The notes under the pieces are model-generated. The model did not search any database, was not told the origin of the DNA, and saw only the letters and a list, made by a program, of their open reading frames with translations. A stretch of 64,000 nt of DNA from Catelliglobosispora koreensis DSM 44566 (GTDB lineage: Bacteria > Actinomycetota > Actinomycetes > Mycobacteriales > Micromonosporaceae). Position 1 is the first letter of the stretch; every line of letters begins with the position of its first letter. This document shows positions 9,305 through 18,234 of the stretch, piece after piece. The stretch spans positions 1,195,911 to 1,259,910 of the forward strand of contig NZ_KB903249.1 of NCBI RefSeq assembly GCF_000379685.1, in the 5' to 3' direction. The position numbers and the translations under genes are program-made.

Positions 9305-10768
9305 ATGAGCGATGAGCAACGGTTAGCGCAGCTGGGTTACAAGCAGGAACTGCGCCGGAAGCTTTCCGGCTTCAGCAATTTCGCCATCTCGTTTTCCATC
9401 ATCTCGATCCTGGCCGGTGCCATTACGTCCTATGGCATCGCCATGACCGCGGGTGGGCCGCTCGCGATCACGCTCGGGTGGCTGTTCGTCGGGGGAATGG
9501 TCATCCTGGTGGCACTGGCCATGGCCGAGGTCTGCTCGGTTTATCCCACCGCGGGCGCCCTTTACTGGTGGTCGCACGCGCTAGCCAAACGCAACAAGGC
9601 CGCCTGGGCCTGGTTCGTCGGCTGGTTCAACTTCCTCGGCGAAGTCGCTGTCACTGCCGCCATCGACTTCGGTGCCGCGATCACGACGTCGGCGTTCCTC
9701 AGCCTCACCCTCGACATCGAAGTCACTAAGTGGCTGGTGCTCGGCGTCTTCCTGATCATCATCACCGCGCACGGACTGCTGAACACTTTCGGCGTCAATC
9801 TCGTGCGTATCCTGTCCGACGTTAGCGCCTGGTGGCACCTGGCCGGCGTGGCCTTCATCGTCGGCGTGCTGGCGATCATTCCGGACCAGCACAAGCCACT
9901 GTCCGAAGTGTTCTTCGAGGTGCACAACGCGACCGGGTTCACGTTCGCTGGCGCGGGCGTCTATGCCGTGCTGATCGGTTTGCTGATGGCCCAATACACC
10001 TACACCGGGTACGACGCGAGCGCGCACGTGGCCGAGGAAACACTCGACGCGGGACGGGCCGCGCCGCGCGGAATCGTGATGTCCGTTGTCGTGTCGGTGA
10101 TCGCTGGTTTCTTCCTGCTGACCGCGATCACGTGGTCGATTCAGGACTATGAAGGCGCACGCACCACCGCCCTAGGTTTGCCGCCCGCGCAAATCTTCAT
10201 CGACGCGACCGGGCAAACCTGGGGTTCCGCACTGCTGTTCGTTTGTGTGGTGGCCCAGTTCTTCTGCGGGATGGCTTCGGTAACAGCCAATTCCCGGATG
10301 ACGTTCGCCTTCAGCCGCGATGGTGCGCTGCCGGGTTCGCGGATCTGGCGCAAAGTCAACCCTCGCACTGGTACGCCGACGAACTCGATCTGGCTCTGCG
10401 TCGTGTGCTCGACGCTGCTTGTCTTGCCGTCGCTAGTGAACACAACCGCCTACTTGGCGGCCACTTCCGTCGCCGTCATCGGGCTCTACATCTCTTATGT
10501 GGCACCGGTTTTGTTGCGGCGGCTGCGCCCGGACTTCCAGCCCGGGCAGTGGCACCTCGGCAAGTGGAGCCCGATCGTGGGCTGGCTGGCGATCGTGTGG
10601 GTCGGGATCATCTGTGTGCTGTTCGTGCTGCCGACGGCGTGGCCGATCACGTTCGCCAACTTCAACTACACCATCGTCGCGGTGATCGTGGTGCTCGGTG
10701 GAGCCTGGCTGTGGTGGATTCTCGGCGCCCGCAAGTGGTTCACTGGCCCGTCGTTCAAACAGGACTGA
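9305..10768 (+). CDS. APC-family amino-acid permease
   Basis: A 487-residue inner-membrane transporter with about twelve hydrophobic helices, of the amino acid-polyamine-organocation superfamily and closest in feel to the GABA/choline permease branch (BAT1/UGA4 type). Supporting pieces are the N-terminal FSNFAISFSIISILAGAITS block with the GP following in helix 1, and the YTYTGYDASAHVAEET block in helix 6, a hallmark of this branch. It probably imports an amino acid or amine by proton symport; the exact substrate is not readable. It ends convergently with the sortase gene across a hairpin. Short arms GATGAT/ATCATC at 9278-9296 just before the start could be an operator, but this is weak. Confidence 0.88.
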   Translation: MSDEQRLAQLGYKQELRRKLSGFSNFAISFSIISILAGAITSYGIAMTAGGPLAITLGWLFVGGMVILVALAMAEVCSVYPTAGALYWWSHALAKRNKAAWAWFVGWFNFLGEVAVTAAIDFGAAITTSAFLSLTLDIEVTKWLVLGVFLIIITAHGLLNTFGVNLVRILSDVSAWWHLAGVAFIVGVLAIIPDQHKPLSEVFFEVHNATGFTFAGAGVYAVLIGLLMAQYTYTGYDASAHVAEETLDAGRAAPRGIVMSVVVSVIAGFFLLTAITWSIQDYEGARTTALGLPPAQIFIDATGQTWGSALLFVCVVAQFFCGMASVTANSRMTFAFSRDGALPGSRIWRKVNPRTGTPTNSIWLCVVCSTLLVLPSLVNTTAYLAATSVAVIGLYISYVAPVLLRRLRPDFQPGQWHLGKWSPIVGWLAIVWVGIICVLFVLPTAWPITFANFNYTIVAVIVVLGGAWLWWILGARKWFTGPSFKQD

Positions 10769-10774
10769 CGCGCG

Positions 10775-11425
10775 TCACCGGGGTGCGGGAGACGGCCGCA
10801 CCCCGGACAGGTGGGCGAACACGATGATGTTGTCGGCATAGGACTGGGTGGCCGTGTTGTACTTGCCGCCGCACGTGACGAGCCGCAACGTCGCGCCATC
10901 GGTCGGGCCGTAGACGCGTGCCGTGGGGAAGTTGTTCTTCGGGAACTGTTCCACCGAGTCGACGGTGAACAACGCTGAACTGCGGTCCGCGCGCACGACT
11001 TCGATCTCGTTGCCTGGGCGAATCTTCGACAGATAGAAGAAGGCCGCTATCCTATCCTTGGAATCCACGTGCCCGAAGATGACGCTCGGGCCGTTCTCAC
11101 CCGGGGTCACACTGTGCCGGTACCACGAGGCGCGATCGGCTGTTTCGTAGGGGGGAGTTTCCACCCGGCCATCTCTACGCAACCCGATCTTGTCAATCAT
11201 CACCCACATCGAGATCTTCTTGATGATGATTTTGTACGGCTCCGAGCGCCGCATGACGGGAAGGGAAACGGGTTTGGTGATCGGGCTCGCCAGCGTCATC
11301 ACCGGGTCAGGTAAGGGAGGTGGGCCTCCTGAAGCGGGCACTCCCGCTGGCCGAAGGTGCAGCACACCCCAGACGGCCAGCAGGATCGCCGCGAAAAAGA
11401 AAGCCCACCAGGTGCCTCTACGCAC
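10775..11425 (-). CDS. Class F sortase
   Basis: A 216-residue membrane-anchored transpeptidase with one N-terminal membrane segment (residues 6-23). It carries the class F sortase core: catalytic His119 in SVIFGHVDS and catalytic Cys185 in TLRLVTCGG. Such enzymes cleave a C-terminal sorting motif and join the protein to a surface acceptor. The gene directly follows, and overlaps by eight bases, the gene for a secreted protein with a sorting-like tail, so the two are very likely enzyme and substrate. The downstream hairpin at its 3' end lies inside the last codons. Confidence 0.9.
   Translation of the reverse strand: MRRGTWWAFFFAAILLAVWGVLHLRPAGVPASGGPPPLPDPVMTLASPITKPVSLPVMRRSEPYKIIIKKISMWVMIDKIGLRRDGRVETPPYETADRASWYRHSVTPGENGPSVIFGHVDSKDRIAAFFYLSKIRPGNEIEVVRADRSSALFTVDSVEQFPKNNFPTARVYGPTDGATLRLVTCGGKYNTATQSYADNIIVFAHLSGVRPSPAPR
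10778..10806. terminator. Hairpin between convergent permease and sortase genes
   Basis: Perfect 11-base arms CCGGGGTGCGG and CCGCACCCCGG are separated by seven bases. The element lies ten bases after the permease stop and inside the last codons of the sortase gene. No T-tract follows, which is common for actinomycete terminators. Confidence 0.5.
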
Positions 11426-12056
11426 TTTCGTCGCGCCGCCTTCTCAGGAAGAGAACGACCCCCATTCCACCAGCCATCGTTAGCGCGCCGACACCCATGA
11501 GGCTGAAGCCAAAGCTGCCGCCGCCACCGGTCTCAGCCCCGCCGCTCGGGGTGGGCGTCGCGCCGCTTGGGGAAGGTGTCGCCGTAGTCGGCGTGCCCGG
11601 GCAGGTGTGGCTCAGGTTGAACGTCGAGCCGACCTTGCCGTCCGGCGTGATCTGGGCCGTTCCGTTGAGGAGCGTGAGCCCGGCTGGCGACGTGGAGACG
11701 TAGGCGTGCTTCTCGACCATGCCAGCGTTGTCGAAGTAACCCGACCAGCCGGGGCCGGTCGTGGGGTTGTTTTCGTCAAAGCTCGTGATCGGGCCAACGA
11801 CGAGACCACCGGAGAAGTTCAATGTCATGGTGGCGAAGCTGTCGCCCTGCGACGCCGGCAGCACGAAATGCCAGCCATCGCTGTTCGCCAGAGTCGGGAA
11901 CGGCGAGTTGCAGTCCTTCGATGGGAACCCGGCTGCCGTTGAATTCTGATGCGCCGGGTTGAGGTTGGCGAGGCTGAAGGCCATGGCTGGCGAGGCCAGC
12001 ATGACGGATGTTGCTGTAGCTATTGCGGTCGCGATGATGAGCCGACTGATGCGCAC
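11418..12056 (-). CDS. Secreted surface protein with sortase sorting tail
   Basis: The GTG start chosen here follows a GGGGGG ribosome site by five bases and directly opens a signal peptide (MRISRLIIATAIATATSVML, cleavage near SPAMA); a longer upstream reading without a site is less likely. The mature part is a single small domain with two cysteines, then a Thr/Pro/Ser linker, an AETGGGG motif, a hydrophobic helix and an RRRR tail. This is the layout of a wall-sorted protein with a non-canonical LPXTG-like motif. It overlaps the class F sortase gene and is presumably its substrate. The N-terminal domain is not one I recognise. Confidence 0.8.
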   Translation of the reverse strand: MRISRLIIATAIATATSVMLASPAMAFSLANLNPAHQNSTAAGFPSKDCNSPFPTLANSDGWHFVLPASQGDSFATMTLNFSGGLVVGPITSFDENNPTTGPGWSGYFDNAGMVEKHAYVSTSPAGLTLLNGTAQITPDGKVGSTFNLSHTCPGTPTTATPSPSGATPTPSGGAETGGGGSFGFSLMGVGALTMAGGMGVVLFLRRRRDESA

Positions 12057-12067
12057 CGGAACCCCCC

Positions 12068-12114
12068 GATGTAATGGTTGGGCATTTTGGACAAATACAC
12101 CCAACCATTACATC
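12068..12114. repeat. Long perfect inverted repeat upstream of the sortase operon
   Basis: Arms GATGTAATGGTTGGG and CCCAACCATTACATC match perfectly over 15 bases around a 17-base AT-rich centre. The element sits 12 bases before the start of the secreted protein gene and 30 bases after the SHOCT gene. It could be a terminator of the SHOCT gene, a 5'-leader hairpin close to the ribosome site of the surface protein gene, or an operator. Confidence 0.7.
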
Positions 12115-12144
12115 AGTCGATCTTCGTGGATTGACCCGGCGTGT

Positions 12145-12402
12145 CTACTTGGTTGAACCGTCCAGTACCGATAGACGCTGGCGGTACTCGGTCTCGTCGA
12201 TCTCGCCGCGGGCGTATCGCTCAGCGAGAACCGTGCGGGCCGAGTGTGAGTGGAAGTAGTGCCGGCGACGGCGCCAGAAGAAGCCGCGCAGCACGCCAAA
12301 GAAGAGGATGAAGAAGCCGATCCACAGGAGTGGCGCGAAAATCCACCAGCCGCCACCGTGGTGACCGTAGTGATCTGTCGCTGCTGCAAGCAAGGTATCC
12401 AT
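12145..12402 (-). CDS. SHOCT-domain small membrane protein
   Basis: An 85-residue protein with a His/Gly-rich N-terminus, one membrane helix (about residues 20-42, IFAPLLWIGFFILFFGVL), an arginine cluster marking the cytoplasmic side, and a C-terminal SHOCT motif (LAERYARGEIDETEYRQRL). SHOCT is a short oligomerisation-type helix found at protein ends; its exact role is unknown. The gene lies after the two-component genes on the same strand, 75 bases behind the regulator, so it may be a target or accessory of that system. Confidence 0.8.
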   Translation of the reverse strand: MDTLLAAATDHYGHHGGGWWIFAPLLWIGFFILFFGVLRGFFWRRRRHYFHSHSARTVLAERYARGEIDETEYRQRLSVLDGSTK

Positions 12403-12477
12403 GACCCAACAGTCGCGCGCGGAACCTTCGGAAACGTCGTCTGGGAGAAGGCATTCGGGCCTACTCCGGCGGGAGTA

Positions 12478-13140
12478 TCACTCGGTCCAGCCGGGCCGCA
12501 CGAGCCCCGATTCGTAGGCCAGCACGACCAGCTGAGCGCGATCGCGGGCACCAAGCTTGATCATGGCGCGGCTCACGTGCGTTTTCGCTGTGAGGGGGCT
12601 GACCACGAGACGGGCGGCGATCTCCTCATTGGACAGCCCGAGCGCCACCAGGCCAACGATTTCACGTTCACGTTCGGTGAGGCTTTCGAGCTGTGTCACG
12701 GGACGGTTCAGGGGGCGGGAGCGGCTGGCGTATTCGGCGATCAGGCGGCGGGTCACGCCGGGCGACAGCAAGGCCTCGCCCGCGGCTACGACACGCACCG
12801 CTTTGATCAGGTCGGCTGGCTCGGTGTCCTTGACCAGGAACCCGGCCGCGCCATCGCGTAACGCTGTGAACACGTATTCGTCGAGCTCAAACGTCGTCAG
12901 CACAATGACTTTCACGTCTGGCAGCACTGAGGTGATTTGGCGGGTCGCTTCCAGACCGTCCATCTTGGGCATGCGGATGTCCATCAGCACCACGTCAGGC
13001 CGCGTTTGCTGAGCCAGCTCCACCGCCTCCGCGCCGTTGCCCGCCTCACCGACGACAGTGATATCCGGCTGGGCATCCAGCAGAGCCTTAAACCCAGCCC
13101 GCACTAAGGCCTGGTCATCGGCGAGCAGAACACTGATCAC
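12478..13140 (-). CDS. NarL/LuxR-type response regulator
   Basis: A 220-residue regulator with an N-terminal receiver domain (acidic pair D8/D9, phospho-acceptor D54 in LMDIRMP, conserved Lys in GFLVKD) and a C-terminal LuxR-type helix-turn-helix (LTEREREIVGLVALGLSNEE). It is encoded directly behind the sensor kinase with a four-base overlap, so the two form a cognate pair. Its targets cannot be read here; the SHOCT gene and sortase operon follow on the same strand. Confidence 0.95.
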   Translation of the reverse strand: MISVLLADDQALVRAGFKALLDAQPDITVVGEAGNGAEAVELAQQTRPDVVLMDIRMPKMDGLEATRQITSVLPDVKVIVLTTFELDEYVFTALRDGAAGFLVKDTEPADLIKAVRVVAAGEALLSPGVTRRLIAEYASRSRPLNRPVTQLESLTEREREIVGLVALGLSNEEIAARLVVSPLTAKTHVSRAMIKLGARDRAQLVVLAYESGLVRPGWTE

Positions 13141-14219
13141 GGCGTACCCCTTAAAGGAAGGGCGACAAAGACGGTGAACCCGCCGGCCGGGTCTGGCCCG
13201 ATTTCTGTGGTCCCGCCAAGCGCGGCCGCTCGTTCGCGAATCCCGGTCAGCCCGCTGCCGTCGCCGTCAGTGTGCACCAAGGCGGGCCCAGCGTCGTGAA
13301 CGCCGATCAGAAGGGCCCAGCTTGACTGGTGCACATGGACTTCGGCCGTGCGGGCGGCACTGTGCCGGATGACGTTGGTCAGGGCCTCCTGCACGATGCG
13401 ATAAGCGGCTAGCTGCGTACCCGCTGCAACGTCAGAGGCTGACCCGGAAAGCGTGAGCGTCACCTCCAGGCCCGGCATGCTGCGCACCAAATCGCCGAGC
13501 TGGCTCAGGTCGGGCGCGGGAGCCAAGGGCGCTTCGTCGGAACGCAGCCCATGCAGCACCGTGCGCACTTCGTCTAATCCGGACTTGCTGGCCTGCTTGA
13601 TGGCGACCAGAGCGCTGCGCACTTCCGCGGGATGGGTGTCAATCAGTTCTAACGCGACCGAGGCCCGCACCGTGATCAGGGAAAGGCTGTGCGCCAAGAC
13701 ATCGTGCAGTTCCCGGGCGATCCGCAACCGTTCCTGCTCCTCACGCCGGGCTTGTTCTTCTTCACGGCGGCGCCGTTCTTCGATCCTGAGCTGGCGGAAC
13801 GCCCCGATCCGGCGACGGCGGTTGTCAGCGAACTCCGCTATCGCTCCCGCGAGCACGGCATAAGCGATCCAGCGCGCCTCCTCCCAAAACGTCCCGAAGG
13901 CACGAAAGTGAAGCAGGCCCAGCCCCAGCCAGCCGACCGACAGCCCAGCTAACGAGGACCACGCGGCGATGCGCCTATCGTGCGTCACGGCGTAGATGAC
14001 GGCGACCAGGGTGCTGGGAACGAACGGGCCGAGGGGGAGCCCCAAGGCGATCCCGGCGAAGGTCACGGCGGCCACGAACCCGACGCGCTTGGGTGCCAGG
14101 AGCAAAATCGCGGGCCCGGCCAGCAAGAGCGGGAAGCCCCAGGGCTCGACATGCGCGAGAGCACCGGCGATCACCTGGATAACCGCGAGCATGATGGGCC
14201 AGGGCCGGCGATGTCTCAC
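13137..14219 (-). CDS. DesK/NarX-type sensor histidine kinase
   Basis: A 360-residue sensor kinase. Five or so membrane helices fill residues 8-125 with almost no extracellular loop, so it probably senses the membrane itself or a small lipophilic signal. A charged coiled coil (about 135-165) leads to the HisKA_3 dimerisation helix with phospho-accepting His172 in ARELHDVLAHSLS, and an HATPase domain with the G-box GSGLTGIRERAAALGG. It phosphorylates the overlapping downstream response regulator. The start is a GTG. Confidence 0.93.
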   Translation of the reverse strand: MRHRRPWPIMLAVIQVIAGALAHVEPWGFPLLLAGPAILLLAPKRVGFVAAVTFAGIALGLPLGPFVPSTLVAVIYAVTHDRRIAAWSSLAGLSVGWLGLGLLHFRAFGTFWEEARWIAYAVLAGAIAEFADNRRRRIGAFRQLRIEERRRREEEQARREEQERLRIARELHDVLAHSLSLITVRASVALELIDTHPAEVRSALVAIKQASKSGLDEVRTVLHGLRSDEAPLAPAPDLSQLGDLVRSMPGLEVTLTLSGSASDVAAGTQLAAYRIVQEALTNVIRHSAARTAEVHVHQSSWALLIGVHDAGPALVHTDGDGSGLTGIRERAAALGGTTEIGPDPAGGFTVFVALPLRGTP

Positions 14220-14348
14220 CTACGAATGATCGCCGATCGGCATGATCAGTGCATCAGACGCGCTGAGTATCCGGCCCTACTACAGCGGGCGTAAGTTTCA
14301 CTCCCGTCACATAGAGATTCGGATAACCCGGGGGTAACATCGGCGGGC

Positions 14349-16574
14349 ATGAAAACCCGCGTCATAGCAGCGATCCTCCTGCTTGTGGGTGTTTCCGCCG
14401 CCCCCGCTTCCGCTGCTCCGCCCCCACACACGATCAGTGTGGAGGTGTTGTCCAGCCGCGCGGATCAGGTCACCGGTGGTGATGCGCTCATCCAGGTGCA
14501 GATCAGCTCAAAGTCCAAACTCGACAGTCTTCGCGTCTTCCGCAATGGTGCCGACATCACCAGCACGCTGACGCCCGACCCGGCCAACCGCACCCTGACC
14601 GGTGTGGTCACGGATCTGGTCAACGGCTGGAACTTCGTCACCGCGACAGCGTCGCGCAGCTTTCCTGGGCTGCGGTTGCTGAAGAACCACGGCTCAGGTC
14701 CTGTTTTCTCGGGCCCCCGGCAGTACCCGTTCCTCTGCCGCACCGAGAGCGCCGGTCTGGGCCAGCCCACCGTCGACAACCAGGACGGCCAGGGCTACAA
14801 GGTCAAAGACGCGGCCGGCGCCGTCATCGGCTGGAGCCGGGACTGCAACGCGGGTCCTGTCAGCGATCGTCTCTACCGTGCCGCTGACGGACAGTTCAAG
14901 GCCATGCCAGCCGACGGCACCCGCCCGGCCGACATGACCACCACAACCACCATGGACGGCCGCACTCTCGATTACGTCATCAAGCGGGAGCGTGGCGTCA
15001 TCAACCGGTTCGTCTACTCCATCGCCATGCTTGACGACGAGTCAGCGTGGAACAAGCGGGTCATCTACCGCTTCGATGGTGGCGTGGCGATCGGGCACGA
15101 CCAAGGGCGCCTGCCCGGCGGGGCGCTCTATCACGAGGGCCTGTCCCTCGGTTACGCCATTTTGTACTCGACGGGCAACCGCACCAACACCCACTATAAC
15201 CTGACGCTCGGAGCCGAAACCGCGCTGATGCTCAAGGAGCATTTCGTTGAGGCGCATGGTATTCCGCGTTACACGGTCGGCGTGGGCGGTTCGGGCGGTG
15301 GCCTGCAGCAGTATGTCTACGGGCAAAACTTCGGCAGCCGCATCATCGATGCCGCCATCCCGCAGTATTCCTACCCCGACATGGTCACGCAGACGATTCA
15401 CGTCGGCGACTGCGAACTTCTCGAGTACTACATGGATGTCACGGATCGCACGAATCCGAAGTGGGCCAACTGGGAAAACCGCACGGCCCTGATCGGCATG
15501 AACGCGAGCGCGACGGTGCCTAACCCGTACCTGGGCAACCGTCCCGGGTCGACGGAGTGCGTCAAGGGCTGGCGGGGCCTAACCCCACTGACCCTCAATC
15601 CACTGTGGACACAGCTCGACCCGTTGTGGGCCAACATGGACCCGCCAAACGTGGCGGCGACGGTCCACTGGACGCACGCCGATGACCTCAAGACGATTTA
15701 CGGCATCGGCCCGGACGGGTACGCCCGCAACTCGTGGGACAACGTGGGCGTCCAATATGGACTGTCCGCCTTGACGTCGGGTTTCCTTACCCCGGCGGAA
15801 TTCCTGGACCTCAACACCAAGGTCGGGTCCTGGAAAGAGGCGAAGGACATGGTGCAGGAGGGCTGCCCGTTCGTCCCATCGGCCTGTGCCAACCCGGCGC
15901 AGTTCGATCCGTGGAGTGCGCGCAACATGAACCTGTCACCCGACGGCACCACCCCGGCCCCACGCCGGGCAGGTGACCGCATCGCGATCGCGGCGGCCTA
16001 CAAGACGGGCCACGTGTTCCAGGGCGACATCGATATCCCCATCATCGACTGGCGGCACTACCTGGAAGAGCAACTGGACATGCACAACACGCACCAGTCG
16101 TTCGCCTCCCGGCAACGGATGCTCAATCACGATGGCAAAGCGGGCAACCAGGTCATCTGGTTCACCGACGCCCGTCCAGCCATCGCGTTTGACCAGACGC
16201 CGCAAGCACTCGCCGTCATAGAACAATGGATCACCGGGGGTACGAAGCCAGCCGCGGCCGTGGATTCGTGCTTCGCGTCCAACGGATCGCCCATCGCCTC
16301 TGGGCCAGACGTGTGGAACGGCGTGCTGGACAGCAAGCCAGCCGGTGCATGCACGCAGGCGTTCCCGCTCTACGGAACGTCGCGTACGGTCGCCGGTGGC
16401 CCGATCGAAGGCGGCATCTACGCATGCCACCTGCAGACCGTGTCACAAGCGATCGAGCGTGGCCTTTACGGATCGTGGGTCCCGTCAGCGGAAGAAAAGC
16501 AGCGCCTAGAGCAAATCTTCTCCACGGGCGTCTGTGACTACCGCAAGGGCGACGCCGCTAAACCCAAACACTAG
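14349..16574 (+). CDS. Secreted DUF6351-family protein with hydrolase-like elbow
   Basis: A 741-residue exported protein with a clear signal peptide (residues 1-22, cut near ASAAPP) and a CGG-rich leader before the ATG. It matches in length and layout the actinobacterial DUF6351 family. An N-terminal Ig-like part (30-110) is followed by a large alpha/beta hydrolase-like region; GVGGSGGGLQQYVYG near residue 317 looks like a nucleophile elbow with Ser in GGSGG. Even numbers of Cys suggest disulphides in the mature enzyme. The family has no established substrate; an extracellular esterase or depolymerase role is inference only. It stands alone and is followed by a strong hairpin. Confidence 0.8.
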   Translation: MKTRVIAAILLLVGVSAAPASAAPPPHTISVEVLSSRADQVTGGDALIQVQISSKSKLDSLRVFRNGADITSTLTPDPANRTLTGVVTDLVNGWNFVTATASRSFPGLRLLKNHGSGPVFSGPRQYPFLCRTESAGLGQPTVDNQDGQGYKVKDAAGAVIGWSRDCNAGPVSDRLYRAADGQFKAMPADGTRPADMTTTTTMDGRTLDYVIKRERGVINRFVYSIAMLDDESAWNKRVIYRFDGGVAIGHDQGRLPGGALYHEGLSLGYAILYSTGNRTNTHYNLTLGAETALMLKEHFVEAHGIPRYTVGVGGSGGGLQQYVYGQNFGSRIIDAAIPQYSYPDMVTQTIHVGDCELLEYYMDVTDRTNPKWANWENRTALIGMNASATVPNPYLGNRPGSTECVKGWRGLTPLTLNPLWTQLDPLWANMDPPNVAATVHWTHADDLKTIYGIGPDGYARNSWDNVGVQYGLSALTSGFLTPAEFLDLNTKVGSWKEAKDMVQEGCPFVPSACANPAQFDPWSARNMNLSPDGTTPAPRRAGDRIAIAAAYKTGHVFQGDIDIPIIDWRHYLEEQLDMHNTHQSFASRQRMLNHDGKAGNQVIWFTDARPAIAFDQTPQALAVIEQWITGGTKPAAAVDSCFASNGSPIASGPDVWNGVLDSKPAGACTQAFPLYGTSRTVAGGPIEGGIYACHLQTVSQAIERGLYGSWVPSAEEKQRLEQIFSTGVCDYRKGDAAKPKH

Positions 16575-16586
16575 GCACAACACACG

Positions 16587-16624
16587 AGAAACGGGCCGTC
16601 CGGTTTCCTGGGCGGCCCGTTTCT
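16587..16624. terminator. Hairpin after the DUF6351 gene
   Basis: Twelve-base perfect arms AGAAACGGGCCG and CGGCCCGTTTCT enclose 14 bases. It begins 13 bases after the stop codon and ends just before the next gene on the same strand, whose start must lie right behind it. Confidence 0.8.
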
Positions 16625-16630
16625 GGCAGG

Positions 16631-17380
16631 GTGGGGTTCGTGGTTGATTACAAGAACAAAGACTTGCGCGGCTCCGACTTTGACATCGTCGACCTCGCGG
16701 ACTCGCGCTTTCACAACGTGAACCTCAGCGGCGTCGTGATTCGCGGGGCGTGGATGAAAGACGTCGACATCGACGGCGCGATCGAGAACGTGACGATCAA
16801 CGGGGTGGACATCGGGCCGCTGATCGAAGCCGAGCTCAATCGCCGTTATCCTGACCGCCACAAGATGCAGCCTTCCACCGCTGAAGAGTTCCGGGAGGCA
16901 TGGGCGGTTCTTGAGCGTCTGTGGCCCGAGACCGTTGACAGGGCACGGCGTTTGCCACCGGAAATGTTGCACGAGCGCGTGAACGGCGACTGGTCGTTCA
17001 TCGAAACGTTGCGGCACCTGGTTTTCGCCACCGATGCCTGGGTGAAGCGGGCGCTGCTGGGCGACCCGGCGCCATACTCGCCGCTCGGTCTGCCGCACTC
17101 TGAGATGGAAGCCGATCCGATCGTCCCGAACGATCCTGACGCCAGGCCCAGTCTCGATGAGGTGCTTGAGGTGCGCGCGGACCGGATGGCCACCGTGCGC
17201 AAAGTGATCGCTGACCTGACTGATGAGCAATTGGCTGGCATGACCGAAGCCGTTGCGCCGCCAGGCTATCCGCCGTCGAAGAGCTATCCCGTGAAGCGAT
17301 GTGTGTTCGCCATCATCAACGAAGAATGGCTGCACCGGCTCTACGCCGAGCGTGACCTGGCCGTTCTGGCGTCCCGGTGA
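16631..17380 (+). CDS. Pentapeptide-like/DinB-family protein
   Basis: A 249-residue cytoplasmic protein. Residues 5-60 are a short pentapeptide-repeat-like right-handed helix (LRGSDFDIVDLADSRFHNVN), and residues 75-245 are a DinB-type four-helix bundle with metal-ligand-like His residues (SFIETLRHLVF, EEWLHRLYAERDL). DinB-like proteins include metal-dependent thiol transferases, but the activity is not fixed by this sequence. The first GTG lies seven bases after the hairpin; the GTG nine bases later follows GGGTGGGG and may be the true start. Its end overlaps the next gene by four bases (GTGA), so the two are co-translated. Confidence 0.8.
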   Translation: MGFVVDYKNKDLRGSDFDIVDLADSRFHNVNLSGVVIRGAWMKDVDIDGAIENVTINGVDIGPLIEAELNRRYPDRHKMQPSTAEEFREAWAVLERLWPETVDRARRLPPEMLHERVNGDWSFIETLRHLVFATDAWVKRALLGDPAPYSPLGLPHSEMEADPIVPNDPDARPSLDEVLEVRADRMATVRKVIADLTDEQLAGMTEAVAPPGYPPSKSYPVKRCVFAIINEEWLHRLYAERDLAVLASR

Positions 17381-18234
17381 CGTTGCGTCGAGGGCTCGAA
17401 TTCATCGAGCGCGAGGCAAGGCTCATCGAGCGGCGGCTGGCCGCTGTCGTGTTTGGAGACGGCGACGCGTCGGGCGTCGTCGACGCCGTGCGTGCCTACC
17501 GCAACGGTGACGGTGGGTTCGGGCACGGGCTTGAGCCTGACACCCGTTGCCCGGCAAGCCTTCCGGTCTACGTTGAACTGGCGCTGGACGCGCTGCTCGC
17601 CGCAGGCGCCGGTGACAAGGATGGCCTGGTTACGGGAGCATGCGACTGGCTCGGGTCCGTTGCCCGCTCCGACGGCGCTGTCCCGCTGGCGTTCCCGGTC
17701 ATCGAGGCGTATCCCCACGCGGCGCACTGGACAGAGTGGACCTACGAACCAGGGCTGAACCCGACCGCTGGACTGGCTGGGCGCCTGCACGAGATGGGCG
17801 TCCGGCACGCGTGGCTCGACCAGGCGACGCAGTGGACGTGGGCACAACTCGAGTCGGGCTTCGACGACGACGCCCATGCCCTCAACGAGGTGCTGCACTT
17901 TCTCGCTCACGTGCCCGACCGGGCGCGGGCCGAAGCCGTGGCGGTCAATGTTCCGGCGTGGATGGCCGGGGCCAAGTGGTTCCAGGCCGACCCGGCCGAC
18001 CCCGGCTATGGCGTGACCCCACTACACCTCGCGCCCACTCCGGAAAGCCCATGGTGTCAGCTCTTCGACGGCGCCATCATCGAAGGCCACCTCGATCGTC
18101 TCGCGCGCGACCAGCAGCCCGACGGCGGCTGGCCGATCACGTGGGAAGCACCGGGCCAAGCGTCCACCTTGGAATGGCGCGGAATGGTGACCCTGCACGC
18201 GTTGCGGACGTTGCGTGCCTACGGCCGCTTGTAA
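17377..18234 (+). CDS. Terpenoid-cyclase/prenyltransferase-fold protein
   Basis: A 285-residue protein with the alpha/alpha-toroid look of squalene-cyclase and prenyltransferase-like proteins. Repeats of the type YRNGDGGFGHGLEPDTRCP (residues 43-61) and QQPDGGWPITWEAPG (about 247-261) are the QW-like G-G-F/W elements. No DXDD or DCTAE cyclase motif is visible, so an enzymatic cyclase role is not supported. It is coupled to the DinB gene and converges on a methyltransferase gene with a 16-base overlap. Confidence 0.75.
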   Translation: MTLRRGLEFIEREARLIERRLAAVVFGDGDASGVVDAVRAYRNGDGGFGHGLEPDTRCPASLPVYVELALDALLAAGAGDKDGLVTGACDWLGSVARSDGAVPLAFPVIEAYPHAAHWTEWTYEPGLNPTAGLAGRLHEMGVRHAWLDQATQWTWAQLESGFDDDAHALNEVLHFLAHVPDRARAEAVAVNVPAWMAGAKWFQADPADPGYGVTPLHLAPTPESPWCQLFDGAIIEGHLDRLARDQQPDGGWPITWEAPGQASTLEWRGMVTLHALRTLRAYGRL

